Shown: positions 62,061 through 64,000 of the stretch, piece by piece
Numbering within the stretch: the first letter of the stretch is position 1
Layout of the letters: every line of letters starts with the position of its first letter
NCBI GenBank assembly: GCA_019022495.1
Contig: JAFEKR010000010.1
Coordinates: 806,001-870,000 of the forward strand
DNA from: Epichloe hybrida
Taxonomy: Eukaryota; Ascomycota; Sordariomycetes; Hypocreales; Clavicipitaceae
Reading direction: 5' to 3'
Length of the DNA stretch: 64,000 nucleotides
The notes under the pieces: model-generated
What the model was told of the DNA's origin: nothing
Database searches by the model: none
Seen by the model: only the letters and a program-made list of their open reading frames with translations
Position numbers and translations under genes: made by a program

Positions 62061-63999
62061 TCTGATAGTATGTAGAGGATAGTAAGGGATAACACAAGGT
62101 AACTTTATAGCCAGTATTAACAGAGCTTTTAAGTAAATGAATTTTTACAAGGCAAGAAGAATATGAACAGCTAGATTATATCTTGGAATACTCTGTACTT
62201 ATAGATAAATCTTAGTGGATAACATAAGCCTACGAAACACGTTAGTATAGCCTATTTGCAGCTTGTTCTAGCCCATGTAGCCCGTTTAGCCTATATGCAG
62301 CCTATTACGGAGTACAGACTATTCATAGCCTATTATGTATAGCCTGTTAAAAAGGGACTCAGGGTAGTAGTGGGGTACATGGATTTGAAAAATAACACTC
62401 CGTAAAGGGGGGCATTGTATATACATACACTGTACGGACTATAGTACTCTTTTCACTGTACCATCACGGACGTGTAACCTTGATACATTATACTACCGCT
62501 TCTTTGTATTCATTTCTCTCTGCCTTTTCTTAATATTCAGGCGGCGCGCGGATCTCTGTTGTTCGCTTGCCGTTAATAACAACCGCATCATGCAAGACAA
62601 CCTGTGCGTTTGTGCATGAATCATGCGGAGGCTAGGATATATGCACCGAGGGCGATTTGTAACGCTAACCGATGGACCCGATATTACTGTGTGGTCGCTT
62701 GCCATACTTCAACAACGTGGCCTCCCGCGGAGCAGGCCCGGATCACGCGGCGAGACCTGGACGCAGCGTTTATTCCACCCTTTGACGAGGACCAACAAAA
62801 GCCAATATATGTGTTTTCACAGTATCCATCAAGAAGTAGCCAGGACGGCCCAAAGCTAAGCCGTAGAACCCAAGGTAGCGGAGACCTCTTAGCTAGAACC
62901 TACATATGAACCTATCTACCACTAACAGCTGAAACGTTCACACGCACTGTTGGTTTCGTCACGATGAGACTTATAATAAGCCTCGCCAATATTACAGCCA
63001 TTTACATATAGCATTGGCAATGCAGCAAGCGAGATTAAAGACGGGACTTCCCCATGTACTATTTTTAGAGACGTGGTGGCAGCGGGCGCCACAAATACAT
63101 AATGAGGCTTTTCCCGAGTCAAGTCCTGGCAAAGTCAGGAGACATTTTTCGGTACTTGGCTTCGGATCAAGGGCCACTAGTAAACCCAGGTATGTCAAAT
63201 ATTGAACACGCGGCTTATGTACGGATTACGCGTGTTCAAGTTATAATCGAGCGAGACGGGTCCCTCGTTCCATCTTGTGTGTTTAACATGTATTTCAAGA
63301 GCTATTACTATGTAAAGATTTCTTTTTTTTTAGCTACAACAATCCATGGAGGATAAATTGTATAGTAGTGGCAAGCCCCCATTCCCACGCTTTGCGCTCG
63401 TGCAAGAGGCAATCATACCGCCGTAACAATAGCTGCCATTCGCAGCTACTATTAGGGGTGCGCACTCCGTTTTTTTTTTTGGCTATCTCGCCTAGCTGCT
63501 TCAATAGATACCCGCGCTCGGGTGTGCCATTGGCGAGAGAAGCACCGAGTGCAGAGGAGAGTTTGCCCGGTGTTTTGACAATCCAGCACCAGGGGCAACG
63601 GCAGGCGAGAGGAGCTGGAAGGCCATGGGCCAAGGCCAAGCAAAAAAAAAGACGTCTTCGTTGTAAGCATTCGCCGCCGGCGTTAACGAGGTTGACCTGG
63701 ACTTGTCGTTGCCGCGCTGTTTGCAAATTTCGATTCTTTGACAAATCAAGCTTTGGAATAATAACTATTGGTATCACAGGATACCTAGTAGTCGGATATC
63801 GGGAGTAGACCAAAGAACAGGTATTATTTGTTTATTCTAGTCTACTAGGAAATGGGGAAGAAGAAGCTAGAAAGAAAGCACGGCTTGGCCGCGGCTGCGG
63901 TCGGCCCGGACAACTCGCAAGGGAGATCGTGTAGTCCGTAATCCGTATAATAAATCGATATCACGCTTGTTCCAACAAGGACCAACGCGATGCTTTTTT
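62061..63999. other. Terminal repeat-rich, gene-poor region
   Basis: AT-rich from 62,061 to about 62,500 with several AGCCTAT words (62,240-62,350). At 62,380-62,460 a segment with GGGGGGCATTGTAT and TACTCTTTTCAC resembles the right arm of the MITE at 12,790-13,116. Frames between 62,600 and 63,900 (for example 63,334-63,813 on both strands) lack family features and are probably not genes. TACGGAGTA occurs at 62,305. The window end truncates nothing recognised. Confidence 0.5.
62370..62460. mobile_element. Possible MITE fragment (right arm only)
   Basis: It shares GGATTTG-AAAATAA, GGGGGGCATTGTA and CTCTTTTCAC, in the same order and spacing, with the right arm of the element at 12,790-13,116. 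No matching left arm was found, so this is a relic or a diverged relative. Confidence 0.4.
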
Positions 64000-64000
64000 G

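Noticed and set aside
63334..63813. Long frames on both strands near the right end
   Set aside because: Same DNA open on both strands, no family match, homopolymer-rich; not supported as genes.

Overview
This is a filamentous ascomycete (Pezizomycotina) nuclear window, most likely a Sordariomycete of the Hypocreales type. The grounds are short GT-AG introns with CTRAY-like branch points, GC-rich coding sequence, CFEM/PTH11-type receptor, cutinase and MCH1-type transporter genes, and an AT-rich block of stop-riddled LTR retroelements typical of RIP (repeat-induced point mutation). No species is claimed. There is no operon structure; genes are separate and often intron-bearing. Exon boundaries given here were derived by eye from splice signals, frame closure and family resemblance.

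Layout. 1-5.72 kb: an AT-rich RIP-type block with a dead Ty1/copia pol remnant, a putative LTR, a dead Ty3/gypsy integrase plus chromodomain, and repeats. It ends against the first 60 codons of a broken flotillin gene (5.83-6.01 kb). 7.0-9.6 kb: a conserved fungal protein of unknown function and a four-exon stand-alone N-acetyl-gamma-glutamyl-phosphate reductase (normally the C-terminal half of the bifunctional Arg5,6 protein). 10.5-18.3 kb: the most unusual locus. Two multi-exon genes of an alpha-xenorhabdolysin A (XaxA)-like alpha-helical family flank an 823-codon gene whose C-terminal third resembles the TcB-binding end of Tc-toxin A subunits; a MITE lies in the divergent promoter. 20-28.4 kb: Baeyer-Villiger-type flavin monooxygenase, OB-fold protein, MCH1-like transporter and MRE11. 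29.2-38.4 kb: F-box protein, secreted cutinase, CFEM-GPCR and a histidine phosphatase with a C-terminal PCNA-binding-like motif. 38.8-44.7 kb: EME1/MMS4-like endonuclease subunit and a homocitrate synthase split into 22 exons, including exons of 5 and 7 nt. 48.6-57.6 kb: a 1748-aa kinesin and a GT31/Fringe-like glycosyltransferase. The last 6 kb is nearly gene-free except for a small secreted cysteine-containing protein at 61.7-62.1 kb, next to repeats shared with the left end.

How the genes relate. Housekeeping or genome-maintenance genes (MRE11, EME1, OB-fold, kinesin, MCH1, GT31) are interleaved with accessory-looking genes (toxin-like trio, stand-alone reductase, intron-dense homocitrate synthase, cutinase, small secreted protein). 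The accessory genes lie near the repeat-rich left and right parts or in gene-poor stretches. MRE11 and EME1 both act in DNA break repair and recombination, and the histidine phosphatase with a PIP-like box may also be nuclear, but nothing shows that they are co-regulated. No tRNA, rRNA or CRISPR array was recognised.
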